22,435 bases of DNA from positions 1-22,435 of the IMG/VR virus record IMGVR_UViG_3300031857_001510. One strand, written 5' to 3'. The DNA comes from a virus. The translations under genes were made by a program, and so were the position numbers. How positions within the stretch are numbered: position 1 is the first letter of the stretch; each line of letters opens with the position of its first letter. This document shows positions 1 to 7,889 of this stretch, piece by piece. The notes beneath the pieces are model-generated. The model was not told the origin of the DNA and ran no database searches. It was given only the letters and a program-made list of their open reading frames with translations.

Positions 1-427
1 CTAACTCTAGATTTTGCTGAAAGCCAGCAGTTACATTAAAATTTGCCGTTGTTGGATAAACTTTTGTAGAGGTATTAGTAAAAGTAACGCCTTTATCTGA
101 GGTTGTAGAAAGCGTAGTTGGCGTTTGAACCTCAAGAATTGCTGCCCCAGACGCAGTAGAAGTCCCAACGAGCAGCCTGCCGCTGGAGTCGATGCGGGCG
201 CGTTCAGTTCCAGCCGTGCTGAGTGCCACCTGATCGGCGCCGGGGGAGTACAGGCCGGTGTTCGGGTCGCCGCTGAAGTACAGGCTGGGGTTGGCCGCCG
301 TTCCAGCAAGTAGCGCGGCGGGGTACTCCTTGACCTCCCAGCCGGTGCCGTTCCAGCGCCAGGTGCGGCCCTCGAAGCTGTACTCGTCGTTGACCGCAGG
401 AGCGGCAGGAAAGTCAATCGCAGGCAT
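1..427 (-). CDS. Tail fibre protein, N-terminal part (3' end beyond left edge)
   Basis: The frame starting with ATG at 427 stays open for 142 codons to the left edge, so the C-terminus is missing. It begins MPAIDFPAAPAVNDEYSFEG, followed by WRWNGTGWEV, which resembles the short beta or virion-anchoring start of many phage fibres. Around residues 50-95 it carries SLYFSGDPNTGLYSPGAD and a VALSTAGTERARIDSSGRLL-type repeat. These are recurrent in tail fibres of cyanophages and cyanobacterial prophages (family knowledge). The start lies 2 nt after the stop of the upstream gene, so it is probably translationally coupled and is the last visible gene of the fibre operon. Base composition turns clearly AT-rich below about position 120, suggesting a swapped receptor-binding end. 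A 128-aa frame at 31-417 overlaps this gene but is a shadow. Confidence 0.8.
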   Translation of the reverse strand, partial: MPAIDFPAAPAVNDEYSFEGRTWRWNGTGWEVKEYPAALLAGTAANPSLYFSGDPNTGLYSPGADQVALSTAGTERARIDSSGRLLVGTSTASGAAILEVQTPTTLSTTSDKGVTFTNTSTKVYPTTANFNVTAGFQQNLEL

Positions 428-429
428 GG

Positions 430-1101
430 CTAGGTGATGAGGATGTAACGAGGCAAAACAAGTTCCCGAACCGCTAGGTGGACAGCGGCGCGGTCATCAG
501 TAGCGCCCGAAAAACCAACGTTACGGGCACCTTGACCCGCCGTGGTTTCGCGCACCAAGGCAGAGCCATAGTTACCAATGTCAATGCTGTTGAGCAAGGT
601 GCTACCGGTGCCGGCTGTGGGTGGCGCGTTCAAGCCTGAGTAGCACCCGGCATAGCGGAGGCTGTTAGCTCCAGGAGAACCGTCGTTAACACTCTGCACC
701 GTAAGAGTGCCATCCCCTTCCAGCAGCACAATGCCTGTCACTCCGGTGGCTGTGGCTGCCGTGACAGTTGCAGCCGCCGCGTACATCACGGTGGCGTTGT
801 TGGTCCGGTTGACCGTGATCGTCTGGTTGCCAGTAGCAAGACCACTACCGAGGAAGAACGTGTCAAGGCGGCCCAGCTCTCCAGCCCCGTCCTGCGCTAG
901 GCCCCCTGTCACCCGAGTCAGCCCGGTGCCGCCATAGGTGACGCTGGTGACAAGGCTGGTAACGCTGGCGTAGGTGGACACAAACACCACCACACCTTGC
1001 GGTGTGCCTGTCTGGGTGTGCGTCCACGAAAAAGCGGCCTGGTTAGCAGAACCGGTGGTGCCGGTGTGACTCTCAGAAGCAGCGCTGTGTGCGACGGCCA
1101 T
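430..1101 (-). CDS. Putative fibre-associated beta-rich virion protein (223 aa)
   Basis: The product is a Thr/Gly/Ala/Val-rich protein with no signal peptide or membrane segment. It reads like an all-beta sandwich: alternating short strands such as GVVVFVSTYASVTS, VTSVTYGGTGLTRV and NQTITVNRTNNATVMYAA. Its style resembles the C-terminal domain of the large tail-tip protein at 8354-11425, so the two may share a carbohydrate- or structure-binding fold (inference from visual comparison). The ATG at 1101 overlaps the TAA stop of the collagen-like fibre by one base (TAATG), and the stop lies 2 nt before the next fibre gene. This places it firmly in a fibre cassette. A role as a fibre tip, fibre adaptor or surface-binding accessory fits the context. 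I cannot assign a named family. Confidence 0.75.
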   Translation of the reverse strand: MAVAHSAASESHTGTTGSANQAAFSWTHTQTGTPQGVVVFVSTYASVTSLVTSVTYGGTGLTRVTGGLAQDGAGELGRLDTFFLGSGLATGNQTITVNRTNNATVMYAAAATVTAATATGVTGIVLLEGDGTLTVQSVNDGSPGANSLRYAGCYSGLNAPPTAGTGSTLLNSIDIGNYGSALVRETTAGQGARNVGFSGATDDRAAVHLAVRELVLPRYILIT

Positions 1102-4100
1102 TAGAAGATCAGCGTCACGGCCAGTTGAGTCACCGTGCCAGAGATGGCCGAGGTGGTCAGCCAGACATAGTTGTCGGCTGGCACCGTGGCGTTGTTAAAG
1201 CTGGTGGTGCTCAGCCCGGTGGTGGTGTTGGTAACGGTGATGCCGCTCGTGACCACTTCCGTGCCAGCGGCAGAGAGGTCAGTGCCGTAGCGGATGGAGA
1301 AGGTGACCGATGGGCTGGAGCCAAATACCGAGGAGCGGATTTGGGTGATGGTGAGGCCGCCCGTACTGAAGAACAGCACCACGTCCTCGGTAGCGGTGGG
1401 GTTGGTGATGGTGAGCGCTTTGGGTGCGGCCACCCCAGTGACTCCCGTGGCACCAGTCACCCCAACAACGCCCGTGGCGCCGGTTACGCCAATCACGCCC
1501 GTGGCGCCGCTGACACCAATAACACCTGTCGCTCCAGTGGCACCGGAGACACCGATGACGCCAGTCGCACCAGAGACACCGACCACGCCGGTTGCGCCAG
1601 TGGGTCCTTCAACGCCGGTAGCGCCGCTGACGCCAACCACCCCGGTAGCGCCGCTGACACCAACCACGCCGGTGGCACCTGTGGCGCCTTGGGGGCCGTA
1701 GATCTTGGGGCCTAGCTCAACCCACTGGCTGGTGTTGGCATCGGTGACATAGGTGTAGAGGATGCCCGCGTCCTCGTCGAACCACTCGTCACCCTCGATG
1801 GGGCTACCTGGCGGGGTGGTGGTGGAGGTAAAGGCAGCAGCGCCGGTCGCACCAGCCGGGCCCGTGGCGCCTGTGGCACCCGAAACACCGATCACCCCGG
1901 TGGCACCTGAGACACCCAAAACACCGGTAGCGCCCGTGGCACCGCTGACTCCAACCACACCGGTTGCACCTGTGGGGCCGGCCACGCCTGTGGCACCCGT
2001 GGCACCAGAGACACCAACCACACCCGTGGCACCTGTTGCACCGCTGACACCAACAACTCCGGTGGCACCTGTGGCGCCGCTAACGCCGACAACCCCTGTT
2101 GCTCCAGTGGCGCCAGAGACGCCGATGACGCCTGTTGGGCCTTGGATGCCTGTGGCGCCCGTTGCGCCGGAGACGCCAACAACACCGGTGGCACCAGTGG
2201 GGCCTTGGATACCGGTGGCGCCCTGGATGCCGGTCGCACCAGAGACGCCAATGACCCCGGTCGCTCCAGTGGGGCCGGTGACGCCTGCGACTCCGGTGGC
2301 GCCGGTTGGGCCTTGAACGCCCGTGGCGCCGGAGACACCAATTACGCCGGTGGCACCTGTGGCGCCATCAGCACCGGCGACACCTGTTGCACCGGTGGCG
2401 CCATTCGTGCCAGCGACACCTGTTGCGCCGGTGACTCCGGTGGCGCCTGTGGCACCGGCGGGGCCTACGTAGCCCTGGGTGATGGCGGTGCGGACATTGC
2501 TGGGGGTCGCACCAGAGTGGAGGAAGTGGGCGGTGACGTTGCTGGTGTGGGTGGTCTCGGCGTAGACCTTGACGACAATGCGGTCGGTTTCCGCGATGGC
2601 GAGGGGGCTGACGGCGATGCTCAGCGCGGTGTAGTAGTTGCTGCTGGTGGCGTTGATTTCGGGGCTGTCGATCTCGAACAGCAGGGTTTCGGTGCCGCCG
2701 GTGTTGCGCTTGTAGACCTTGAAGACGAGGTTGGTGCTGCCGCTGGCGTCGCTGACGTAGCCCCAGAAGCGGAACTCGTATTCGCCGGCGGGGATTTCGG
2801 TGAGGTTGGGGTCGCCTGCATCGGTGGCGAACTCCTCGATGATGACTTGGCCGGTGGTGTTGTTCACCACGGCGGTCATGTCGTCCTGCGGATCGCTATC
2901 GGGGGTGTCCGGCTGGAGCGACTCGTACCCGCTGATGTCGGAGTCGGTCTGGCGGAAGTACCAGATGCGGCCCGAAGCGCTGACGCCCGCAACACCGGTT
3001 GCACCGGTGGCGCCAGTTGTGCCGACGCCGGTTGCGCCGGTTGTGCCAACGCCGGTGGCGCCGGTTGCGCCGTTAACACCGGCAACCCCTGTGGCGCCTG
3101 TGACACCGGCAACTCCGGTTGCCCCGGTGGCACCATCCGCGCCAGCGACACCTGTTGCACCGGTAGAGCCTGCTCCGGTGGCGCCTTGAACGCCGGTTGC
3201 TCCGGTGGGGCCTTGGATGCCGGTTGCTCCAGCGACACCTGTGGCACCAACCGGGCCGGTGGCTCCGCTGATGCCGATGACACCGGTGGCACCTGTTGCG
3301 CCTGTGATGCCGATAGGCCCGGTGCTCCCCTCGACGCCGGTCGCACCAGTGGCACCGCTAACTCCGGTGGCACCTTGGATGCCAGTTGCGCCAGTGATGC
3401 CGACGCCTGTTGCGCCGGTTGCTCCAGCAACACCGGTCGCTCCAGCGGCGCCGGTGGCGCCTTGGATGCCGGTGGCTCCTGTGACACCCGCACCAGTGGC
3501 ACCTGCAGCGCCTGTGGCACCTGTGGGGCCGGCGATGCCTGTGGCTCCGGTGACGCCTGCACCAGTGGCTCCGGTTGCGCCTGCGCCGCCTGCAACACCG
3601 CTGGCGCCGGTGGCGCCGTCTGCGCCGGCGGTGCCTTGCGCTCCAGTGGGGCCTTCAGGGCCGCTGGGGCCTAGAGGTCCGGTTGCGCCGGTTGGGCCGG
3701 CGACACCTGTGGCGCCTGTCGTACCAGTGCCGGTGGCACCGGTTGCGCCGGTGGAGCCATCAACGCCAATGGTGCCTGCGGCGCCGGTGGCGCCTTGGGG
3801 GCCGGTCGCTCCAGTGCTGCCGTCAACACCGATGGTGCCGGCTACGCCAGTGGCGCCGATGGGGCCTGTTGCACCGGTGGCTCCGGCGGGGCCGGTGTCT
3901 GGGGCTACGGGTTCCCAGCGGGAGGCGGCATCGTTCCAGGCGAGGACGTCACCGTCGTTTGTGGAGCCGTTGGCCTCAACGTCGTGGAGATCTTTGAGCC
4001 GGGAGCCGGTGGTCCAGCGGACGAAGATGGTGCCATTGTTCGTGGCGTGGACAACGGCGGCGACGGGGAGTTTGAGGTAAGGGGCTTGGGGTTCGGTGGT

Positions 4101-4943
4101 GGTGAAGCCGCCGGGGTTGGTGGGGTCGCACCAGAGGATGTCGCCGTCGGCGTAGGCGGAGGTGTTGATGCCGCGGATTTTCCCGAAGACGGTGACGTAG
4201 CCGTCGGCGCCGCCGGCGATGGCTTGGTCGGTGACGCCGAAGAAGACGTAGCCGGGATAGGTGCCGTCGGCCACCATGGGGGCGACCTTGAGGCGGCCGC
4301 TGTTGCCCACCGAACCAGCGAAGCGGACGGCGGTGCCTTTGGGGATGGCGACGGAGTTGCTGTTGTTGCGGCACAGGAGCATGGTCTCCTGGCCGAGGTA
4401 GTTGCTGATGCCGCCGAGCTTGCCAAGTTCGAGGGTTCCCTCGTCGGCGTTCCAGGTGAGTTGGCCGGTGCCGACGCTTAGGCCGGCGTCAAGGGTGAAG
4501 CCGAGGGCGTCAATCGTAGGGAAGCGGACTGGGTCGTAGGCCGGGAAGCCGTTGGGCGGCTCGGCGTTGGACTGGATCGTGATCCGCATTTGGTTCTGCG
4601 GACCAGTGCCCTTGGGGACGGCGACCGTGGAGACGGCGGTGCCGGCGTAGGCCTCAACGATGTAGGCGCCGATGGGTTCAAGGTCTACCGCGTCGCTCCA
4701 GTCCACGAGGTAGACCGTCCATGCGCGGAGCGCACCGGAGTCGGCGTACTGGGGGATGGGGGTGAGGTCTGGGTCGCGGATGATGACGACTTCCAGGCCG
4801 GTGACGGTCGTGCCAGCGGAGAGGGCCTCACCGCTGGAGCGCACGGCGATGGCGGGCGTGGTGGCGCCGTTGGGGAGGGTGTACGTGCCGAGGCTTGCGC
4901 TGAGCAGCGATGCCAGCTCGGTGCGCAGTTCAAGGACGTTCAC
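1101..4943 (-). CDS. Collagen-like tail fibre protein (1280 aa)
   Basis: This is a modular fibre. Residues 1-350 form a non-repetitive N-terminal part that probably attaches to the tail. It contains a KGTAVRF...[12 protein letters not shown]-type beta domain like those found before collagen regions in phage fibres. Three Gly-X-Y tracts follow at about residues 350-653, 827-1034 and 1082-1170, with units such as [13 protein letters not shown] and GPTGATG. A roughly 170-residue globular domain (654-826) and a roughly 47-residue one (1035-1081, with [16 protein letters not shown]) interrupt the tracts. A roughly 110-residue beta-rich C-terminal domain ends the chain and could trimerise it or bind the host. 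Phage collagen tracts form trimeric rods (family knowledge). The start is GTG with no good Shine-Dalgarno, 27 nt after a conserved CTAGG motif. The gene overlaps the next one by one base. Confidence 0.9.
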   Translation of the reverse strand: MNVLELRTELASLLSASLGTYTLPNGATTPAIAVRSSGEALSAGTTVTGLEVVIIRDPDLTPIPQYADSGALRAWTVYLVDWSDAVDLEPIGAYIVEAYAGTAVSTVAVPKGTGPQNQMRITIQSNAEPPNGFPAYDPVRFPTIDALGFTLDAGLSVGTGQLTWNADEGTLELGKLGGISNYLGQETMLLCRNNSNSVAIPKGTAVRFAGSVGNSGRLKVAPMVADGTYPGYVFFGVTDQAIAGGADGYVTVFGKIRGINTSAYADGDILWCDPTNPGGFTTTEPQAPYLKLPVAAVVHATNNGTIFVRWTTGSRLKDLHDVEANGSTNDGDVLAWNDAASRWEPVAPDTGPAGATGATGPIGATGVAGTIGVDGSTGATGPQGATGAAGTIGVDGSTGATGATGTGTTGATGVAGPTGATGPLGPSGPEGPTGAQGTAGADGATGASGVAGGAGATGATGAGVTGATGIAGPTGATGAAGATGAGVTGATGIQGATGAAGATGVAGATGATGVGITGATGIQGATGVSGATGATGVEGSTGPIGITGATGATGVIGISGATGPVGATGVAGATGIQGPTGATGVQGATGAGSTGATGVAGADGATGATGVAGVTGATGVAGVNGATGATGVGTTGATGVGTTGATGATGVAGVSASGRIWYFRQTDSDISGYESLQPDTPDSDPQDDMTAVVNNTTGQVIIEEFATDAGDPNLTEIPAGEYEFRFWGYVSDASGSTNLVFKVYKRNTGGTETLLFEIDSPEINATSSNYYTALSIAVSPLAIAETDRIVVKVYAETTHTSNVTAHFLHSGATPSNVRTAITQGYVGPAGATGATGVTGATGVAGTNGATGATGVAGADGATGATGVIGVSGATGVQGPTGATGVAGVTGPTGATGVIGVSGATGIQGATGIQGPTGATGVVGVSGATGATGIQGPTGVIGVSGATGATGVVGVSGATGATGVVGVSGATGATGVVGVSGATGATGVAGPTGATGVVGVSGATGATGVLGVSGATGVIGVSGATGATGPAGATGAAAFTSTTTPPGSPIEGDEWFDEDAGILYTYVTDANTSQWVELGPKIYGPQGATGATGVVGVSGATGVVGVSGATGVEGPTGATGVVGVSGATGVIGVSGATGATGVIGVSGATGVIGVTGATGVVGVTGATGVTGVAAPKALTITNPTATEDVVLFFSTGGLTITQIRSSVFGSSPSVTFSIRYGTDLSAAGTEVVTSGITVTNTTTGLSTTSFNNATVPADNYVWLTTSAISGTVTQLAVTLIF
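1432..1697 (-). repeat. Collagen-like Gly-X-Y repeat tract 3
   Basis: About 88 residues of Gly-X-Y triplets rich in GATG, GVVGVSG and GVIGVTG units, encoded by near-identical short DNA units. It precedes the C-terminal beta domain of the fibre. Confidence 0.9.
1841..2463 (-). repeat. Collagen-like Gly-X-Y repeat tract 2
   Basis: About 207 residues of Gly-X-Y triplets. The most regular part is a run of [13 protein letters not shown]-type units at about 1900-2170, with successive DNA copies nearly identical. That makes it prone to length change by slippage or recombination. Confidence 0.9.
2985..3894 (-). repeat. Collagen-like Gly-X-Y repeat tract 1
   Basis: About 303 residues of Gly-X-Y triplets, more varied than tract 2, with GPTGATG, GATGVAG and GIQGATG units and occasional polar X/Y positions. 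It begins right after the N-terminal attachment part of the fibre. Confidence 0.9.
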
Positions 4944-4964
4944 AAACCCTGCGCGGCACTATGT

Positions 4965-4976
4965 ACCTAGTTTTCC
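4965..4976 (-). promoter_or_regulatory. Conserved CTAGG motif upstream of the collagen fibre gene
   Basis: The minus strand reads GGAAAACTAGGT, one of three identical 12-base copies in the window. It overlaps the TAG stop of the chaperone T frame, and CTAGG begins 27 nt before the GTG start at 4943. A promoter-like role is inferred from recurrence and position. Confidence 0.55.
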
Positions 4977-5614
4977 CCTGCCGGCAGCAGTAGTCCAGTC
5001 TCCAGCCACGCGAAGGTGCGGCGGTCTGGAATGTTGAGGGTATAGGTGGTGAGGGGGCGGTCAATGTCTCGCAGACGTACCACGCCGAAGATATGGTCTG
5101 CTACGGCGATGAGGCCGGCGCGGACGTTCTTGCCTTCCCAGGTGGGGCAGAGGATCCAGATTTGGTTGTCGTCGCTGTGGAGGGCGCGAACTTCAGGGAT
5201 TTTGGCGGTTGTGGTGGCGCTGGCGAGGACTTTGTCCCAGGCGGCGAGCAGTATGGGGGCATCCTTCTTTTCTGCTCGTAGCGCGAGTGCGGTGGCTGCC
5301 ACCTCAGGGCTAAGCACCTTGTGATCGGACTCGCGTTCGCGGAACATGGCGAAGTCCAGCGCCGTAAAAGGTTTGGATTTTTTGGGGTCGCGGTTGATGT
5401 TGGCGGTGAGGGCCTGGAGCGCGGCGATGGGGAGTTCGGCGAGGGCGGCGTTGTCGCGGCGGATTTTGTGGAGTTGTTTCCACGCACGCAGCACGGTGCA
5501 GCGCAGCTCTTGGCCGTAGGACTCGCGGTGGAATTGGCCGGGGTAGGCGGCTACGAGTTCCCAGAAGATTTCCGCCCAGTCCGTTTGGGACTGTCGGTGG
5601 TGTCCGGCTGCGGC
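4967..5614 (-). CDS. Tail-assembly chaperone, T extension (expressed as a GT fusion by -1 frameshift)
   Basis: This frame has no stop from the slippery heptamer at 5620-5614 down to the TAG at 4967, giving about 215 residues. The part upstream of the first possible internal start (GTG 5494) already looks like real protein (DWAEIFWELVAAYPGQFHRE), so it is most likely reached by a -1 ribosomal shift from the 195-aa gene upstream. The resulting GT fusion would be about 390 aa (175 + 215). In lambda-like tails such G and GT proteins coat the tape measure protein and recruit tail tube subunits, then leave before the virion is finished (family knowledge). Later residues (QIWILCPTWEGKNVRAGLIA, DRPLTTYTLNIPD) match no family I can name. 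An internal start giving a separate 175-aa protein is the alternative. Confidence 0.75.
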   Translation of the reverse strand, partial: AAAGHHRQSQTDWAEIFWELVAAYPGQFHRESYGQELRCTVLRAWKQLHKIRRDNAALAELPIAALQALTANINRDPKKSKPFTALDFAMFRERESDHKVLSPEVAATALALRAEKKDAPILLAAWDKVLASATTTAKIPEVRALHSDDNQIWILCPTWEGKNVRAGLIAVADHIFGVVRLRDIDRPLTTYTLNIPDRRTFAWLETGLLLPAGEN

Positions 5615-6138
5615 TTTCCCAGCTCTTCTTCGGTTGGCGGGGTGGAGGGCATGTCCTCGGCGAGTTGCTCGTCTTGGGCTAGTTCCCAGATGGCGTCGCG
5701 GAGGGCTTTGGGGAGCGTGCCAGTGTCGGCCATGGACCAGTCGGGGAGGTTCTGGCGGTGGCGGATAAGGGCGGTAACGGTGGCGCGGATGTTTCGCGCA
5801 CCAGCGGAGGTGTAGACCTTGGCGACTTCTTCGATGCGGGCGGCGTGGCGACAGCGGATCTCGTCGGCGGCGGCCTCCATGGAGCGGCCGCTGATGGCGG
5901 CCTCAATGATGTTGAAGGCCTCGCTGACGCTGATCTTTTCTTCCTTGGCGATGGCGTCGGCGATCTGAGCGCCTTTGACAAAGCTGCTCTGCTCCATGGC
6001 CAGCAACTCTTGGATGGTGTCGGCCTCGTCAACGGTGAGGCCGCCTAGCTCGGGCATCTCGATGATGCCTGTGGCGGGCGTTCCAAGGCGGCGGGTTTTG
6101 GTCTGCGCTGGTGCGGAGACAAACGTGAGGCCCTTCAT
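5551..6138 (-). CDS. Tail-assembly chaperone G-like protein (195 aa)
   Basis: The protein starts MKGLTFVSAPAQTKTRRLGT and then has a mostly helical middle: LTVDEADTIQELLAMEQSSF, SVSEAFNIIEAAI, and a run with paired acidic and basic residues around 100-150. It ends in a Pro/Thr/Glu-rich tail. Helical content and length fit siphovirus tail-assembly chaperones of the lambda gpG type. The decisive sign is a GGGAAAG heptamer in the correct phase at codons 173-175, with an overlapping downstream frame in -1. The normal product stops at 5551; shifted ribosomes make the GT form. Position is unusual: such genes normally sit between the major tail protein and tape measure genes, but here they follow the tail-tip and LamG genes. 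No sequence family was recognised by eye, so the call rests on architecture. Confidence 0.7.
   Translation of the reverse strand: MKGLTFVSAPAQTKTRRLGTPATGIIEMPELGGLTVDEADTIQELLAMEQSSFVKGAQIADAIAKEEKISVSEAFNIIEAAISGRSMEAAADEIRCRHAARIEEVAKVYTSAGARNIRATVTALIRHRQNLPDWSMADTGTLPKALRDAIWELAQDEQLAEDMPSTPPTEEELGKPQPDTTDSPKRTGRKSSGNS
5577..5593 (-). other. Hairpin downstream of the frameshift site
   Basis: The minus-strand RNA can pair CAGUCC with GGACUG around a 5-nt loop, about 20 nt after the slippery heptamer. An outer CCGC directly after the heptamer could also pair with GCGG beyond this stem. Stimulatory stems usually lie closer (5-9 nt), so its role is uncertain. Confidence 0.35.
5614..5620 (-). 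promoter_or_regulatory. Programmed -1 frameshift slippery heptamer GGGAAAG
   Basis: In the zero frame of the 195-aa gene the codons read CTG GGA AAG, so G-GGA-AAG fits X XXY YYZ exactly. It is the same heptamer used in phage lambda G/GT (established knowledge). After slipping back one base, reading continues GCC GCA GCC GGA CAC and stays open to 4967. Confidence 0.75.
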
Positions 6139-6161
6139 GCGGAGCTGTCTTTTCTGACAGT

Positions 6162-6284
6162 CTATCGCTTAACCTCGTTGATGATTCGCTGGTTCGTTGC
6201 CTTGCGCAGCAGGGCGTAGCGGCTGGCGGCGGTGAGCACTTGGAGCTGGTTGAGCAGCTTGCGGGGGTCAGGAATGGGGTTCAT
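6162..6284 (-). CDS. Small basic 40-aa protein between the LamG and chaperone genes
   Basis: ATG at 6284 lies 4 nt after the stop of the LamG gene and opens a 40-codon frame ending in TAG at 6162. The product begins MNPIPDPRKLLNQLQVLTAA and ends in NEVKR. It is helical in character, with Leu/Arg/Lys spacing suggesting one amphipathic helix. Tight coupling to the preceding gene and lack of another gene in this 150-nt gap support it as real. It may be a small tail or chaperone accessory; no family is recognised. Confidence 0.6.
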   Translation of the reverse strand: MNPIPDPRKLLNQLQVLTAASRYALLRKATNQRIINEVKR

Positions 6285-6288
6285 GGCG

Positions 6289-7473
6289 TCAGTACATCAC
6301 AGGGGTAAATCCAGTAATTGGATACAGATGCTTTGGCGTAAACCTAACTCCTCTCATTGCCATAATGTCATTTTTGTTTGTTTTGCTAAAAGGAAAAGGT
6401 GGCGCATATCGTAGAGTCGCAACAGCCTCTAATGCTGTTTCTGCGTAAGTTAAAAACGATGGTTCTGCGTTATTGCCTGCTCCCGCAACATACTTGTCTA
6501 CATACACTAGCAGTTGGCCGTTGACAAACCAATAAATTCTGTCATTTTTATGCCAAAATGCAAGATGATTCCACTGTCCTACTACAAGAGTGTTCAAAAT
6601 TGCTTCATTCCTCCTATCAAGGCTAGGTCCGCCTACTCCGTCAGTGAAAAGGGCGGCCCATTCATACCCGGTTTGCGTGCCGGAATTTTGACTTATATCA
6701 GCGCTTACAGCAGTAATAGGTATCCAACCTGTAGCCCCAGGATACGGAAGAGGATAATTATAAGCTCCGTAAACATTTGCAAGTAAACTGACTTTCACAC
6801 TATAAACGTAGCCATTATTATTTGGAATAGGAGGATCAACGTTAGGTACATAAACCCAAGCCTCCACGGTAAATGGAGAGTTTGCACCAACTGGCATTTT
6901 CTTCGTACTTCCGAGCGTCTGTGCTGCTATGCTGTGGTAACGATCACCGCCAACAAAAGTACCCGGAGTGCTGTAGTCTGTTATGCGAACTGAATACTTT
7001 CCAGGTGAAGGACCGAAAGTAGAAAATAATCCCGGATCCGTTAAGGAAATAGTAGTAGGAAGTTCTGAAGTGCCTATGCTCCTAGTTGGTACAAAAAAAT
7101 CTCCAAAATTTTCTTGATACCGCAGCGCGTTTGAGTTTTTGCTTGCGGCTACGCCTTCTGGGGTGACTAACGGTGGTATGGGTACAGAGCCTATAGGTGC
7201 CTTTCGGGGAGTTAAAATTACACCGCCAGCCAATCTATTGGCTGCTGGTCGGCGTTCCAGTTCGAGCGCTTGGTTGCGTGCGCCTGTTAAAAGGTTTCCG
7301 CTGGCGTCGAGACCGAGGGAAGCAAGGGTAGTGGTGCGGGTATCGGTGGCCTGAATTTGCAGGCGCTTATTAGCTTCTTTCTCTAGCTGGGCTTGGCGGC
7401 TGGCGTTTTGCTGGAGACGCGCTTGGTTTAGGAGATTGTTGTCACCAACGCTGATGTTGATGTTGGTGCTCAT
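6289..7473 (-). CDS. LamG/concanavalin-like virion protein (394 aa)
   Basis: Residues about 8-45 (NQARLQQNASRQAQLEKEAN onward) form a short coiled-coil-like helix, probably an oligomerisation or tail-attachment segment. After a Pro-rich linker, residues about 150-385 look like a LamG/concanavalin A-type beta sandwich. Typical elements are PFTVEAWVYVP and the strand pair WNHLAFWHKNDRIYWFVNGQ. Such domains usually bind glycans, so a role in host-surface recognition or as a side fibre is plausible (inference). The DNA of the LamG part (about 6290-7140) is visibly more AT-rich than the flanking genes, a sign of exchange. ATG start at 7473, 8 nt after the previous stop. Confidence 0.75.
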   Translation of the reverse strand: MSTNINISVGDNNLLNQARLQQNASRQAQLEKEANKRLQIQATDTRTTTLASLGLDASGNLLTGARNQALELERRPAANRLAGGVILTPRKAPIGSVPIPPLVTPEGVAASKNSNALRYQENFGDFFVPTRSIGTSELPTTISLTDPGLFSTFGPSPGKYSVRITDYSTPGTFVGGDRYHSIAAQTLGSTKKMPVGANSPFTVEAWVYVPNVDPPIPNNNGYVYSVKVSLLANVYGAYNYPLPYPGATGWIPITAVSADISQNSGTQTGYEWAALFTDGVGGPSLDRRNEAILNTLVVGQWNHLAFWHKNDRIYWFVNGQLLVYVDKYVAGAGNNAEPSFLTYAETALEAVATLRYAPPFPFSKTNKNDIMAMRGVRFTPKHLYPITGFTPVMY

Positions 7474-7481
7474 GGCGGCGC

Positions 7482-7886
7482 CTAGTCGTCGGTAGCGAGG
7501 GTGATGCGGTAGGTCTGGGTTTGCCCGGTAGCCAACGTGATATTGGGATCTTCCACAATCATGCTGTGGATGTAAGTCTCTCCGTCAATGTAAATAATTA
7601 TACGGTCGTAGCTGTAGCCCGCACCAGTGGCCGTGAAGGCGGCGTCGATGGCTGGGATTTCGTAGCGGGCATCAGTTGCGTCGTAGGCGCCCGTGGCAAC
7701 CACCTGCGAAAAACGAACGTAGCCGTTGCCGCTTTTTTCAGCGCTCTGCCAGTTGGCGACGCTGCTTTCGGCGGTGTATCCGGTCACTCCAACGCTGCAG
7801 AGCATGACCTTGATGGTTTCGCCTTCGTAGGCGAGGCCGGCAACGCGCTTCAATTCACGCTGACTGATGGTGGTGGTTAGGGCCAT
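7482..7886 (-). CDS. Small virion protein, paralogue of the next upstream gene (134 aa)
   Basis: The product is a compact beta-rich protein beginning MALTTTISQRELKRVAGLAY. It shares a pattern with the adjacent 143-aa protein: an I/Y-K-V/L-MLC strand near residue 30-35, a GNGY turn in the middle, and an AAFTATGAG / VTWTASGAA strand near the C-terminal third. I read the pair as an ancient tandem duplication. Proteins of this kind follow tail-tip genes in many siphoviruses and are usually annotated as hypothetical virion or tail proteins. ATG at 7886 follows the upstream stop by 3 nt and the end precedes the LamG gene by 8 nt, so it is co-transcribed. The exact role is unknown. Confidence 0.75.
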   Translation of the reverse strand: MALTTTISQRELKRVAGLAYEGETIKVMLCSVGVTGYTAESSVANWQSAEKSGNGYVRFSQVVATGAYDATDARYEIPAIDAAFTATGAGYSYDRIIIYIDGETYIHSMIVEDPNITLATGQTQTYRITLATDD

Positions 7887-7889
7887 GGA

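Noticed and set aside
31-417. 128-aa minus-strand ORF
   Set aside because: Arg/Ala/Thr-rich shadow of the real fibre frame, which starts at ATG 427 and is open to the left edge.
2142-3674. 510-aa plus-strand ORF (and other long plus ORFs at 1294-1701, 1762-2316, 3205-4080)
   Set aside because: Antisense of the Gly-X-Y repeats. Repetitive GC-rich codons avoid stops in several frames, giving Pro-X-X or Gly/Asp-rich nonsense protein.
1432-3894. Repeat-spacer pattern resembling a CRISPR array
   Set aside because: Repeats are continuous in-frame Gly-X-Y codons without unique spacers.
5582-5588. CCCAAAC as an alternative slippery heptamer in the chaperone gene
   Set aside because: In the zero frame it is read CCC AAA C, not C CCA AAC, so the phase is wrong for a canonical -1 slip; GGGAAAG upstream is in phase.
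6145-6160. Hairpin CTGTC-TTTTCT-GACAG before the 195-aa gene
   Set aside because: Only a 5-bp stem with no following T-run on the minus strand; too weak to call a terminator or regulatory site.
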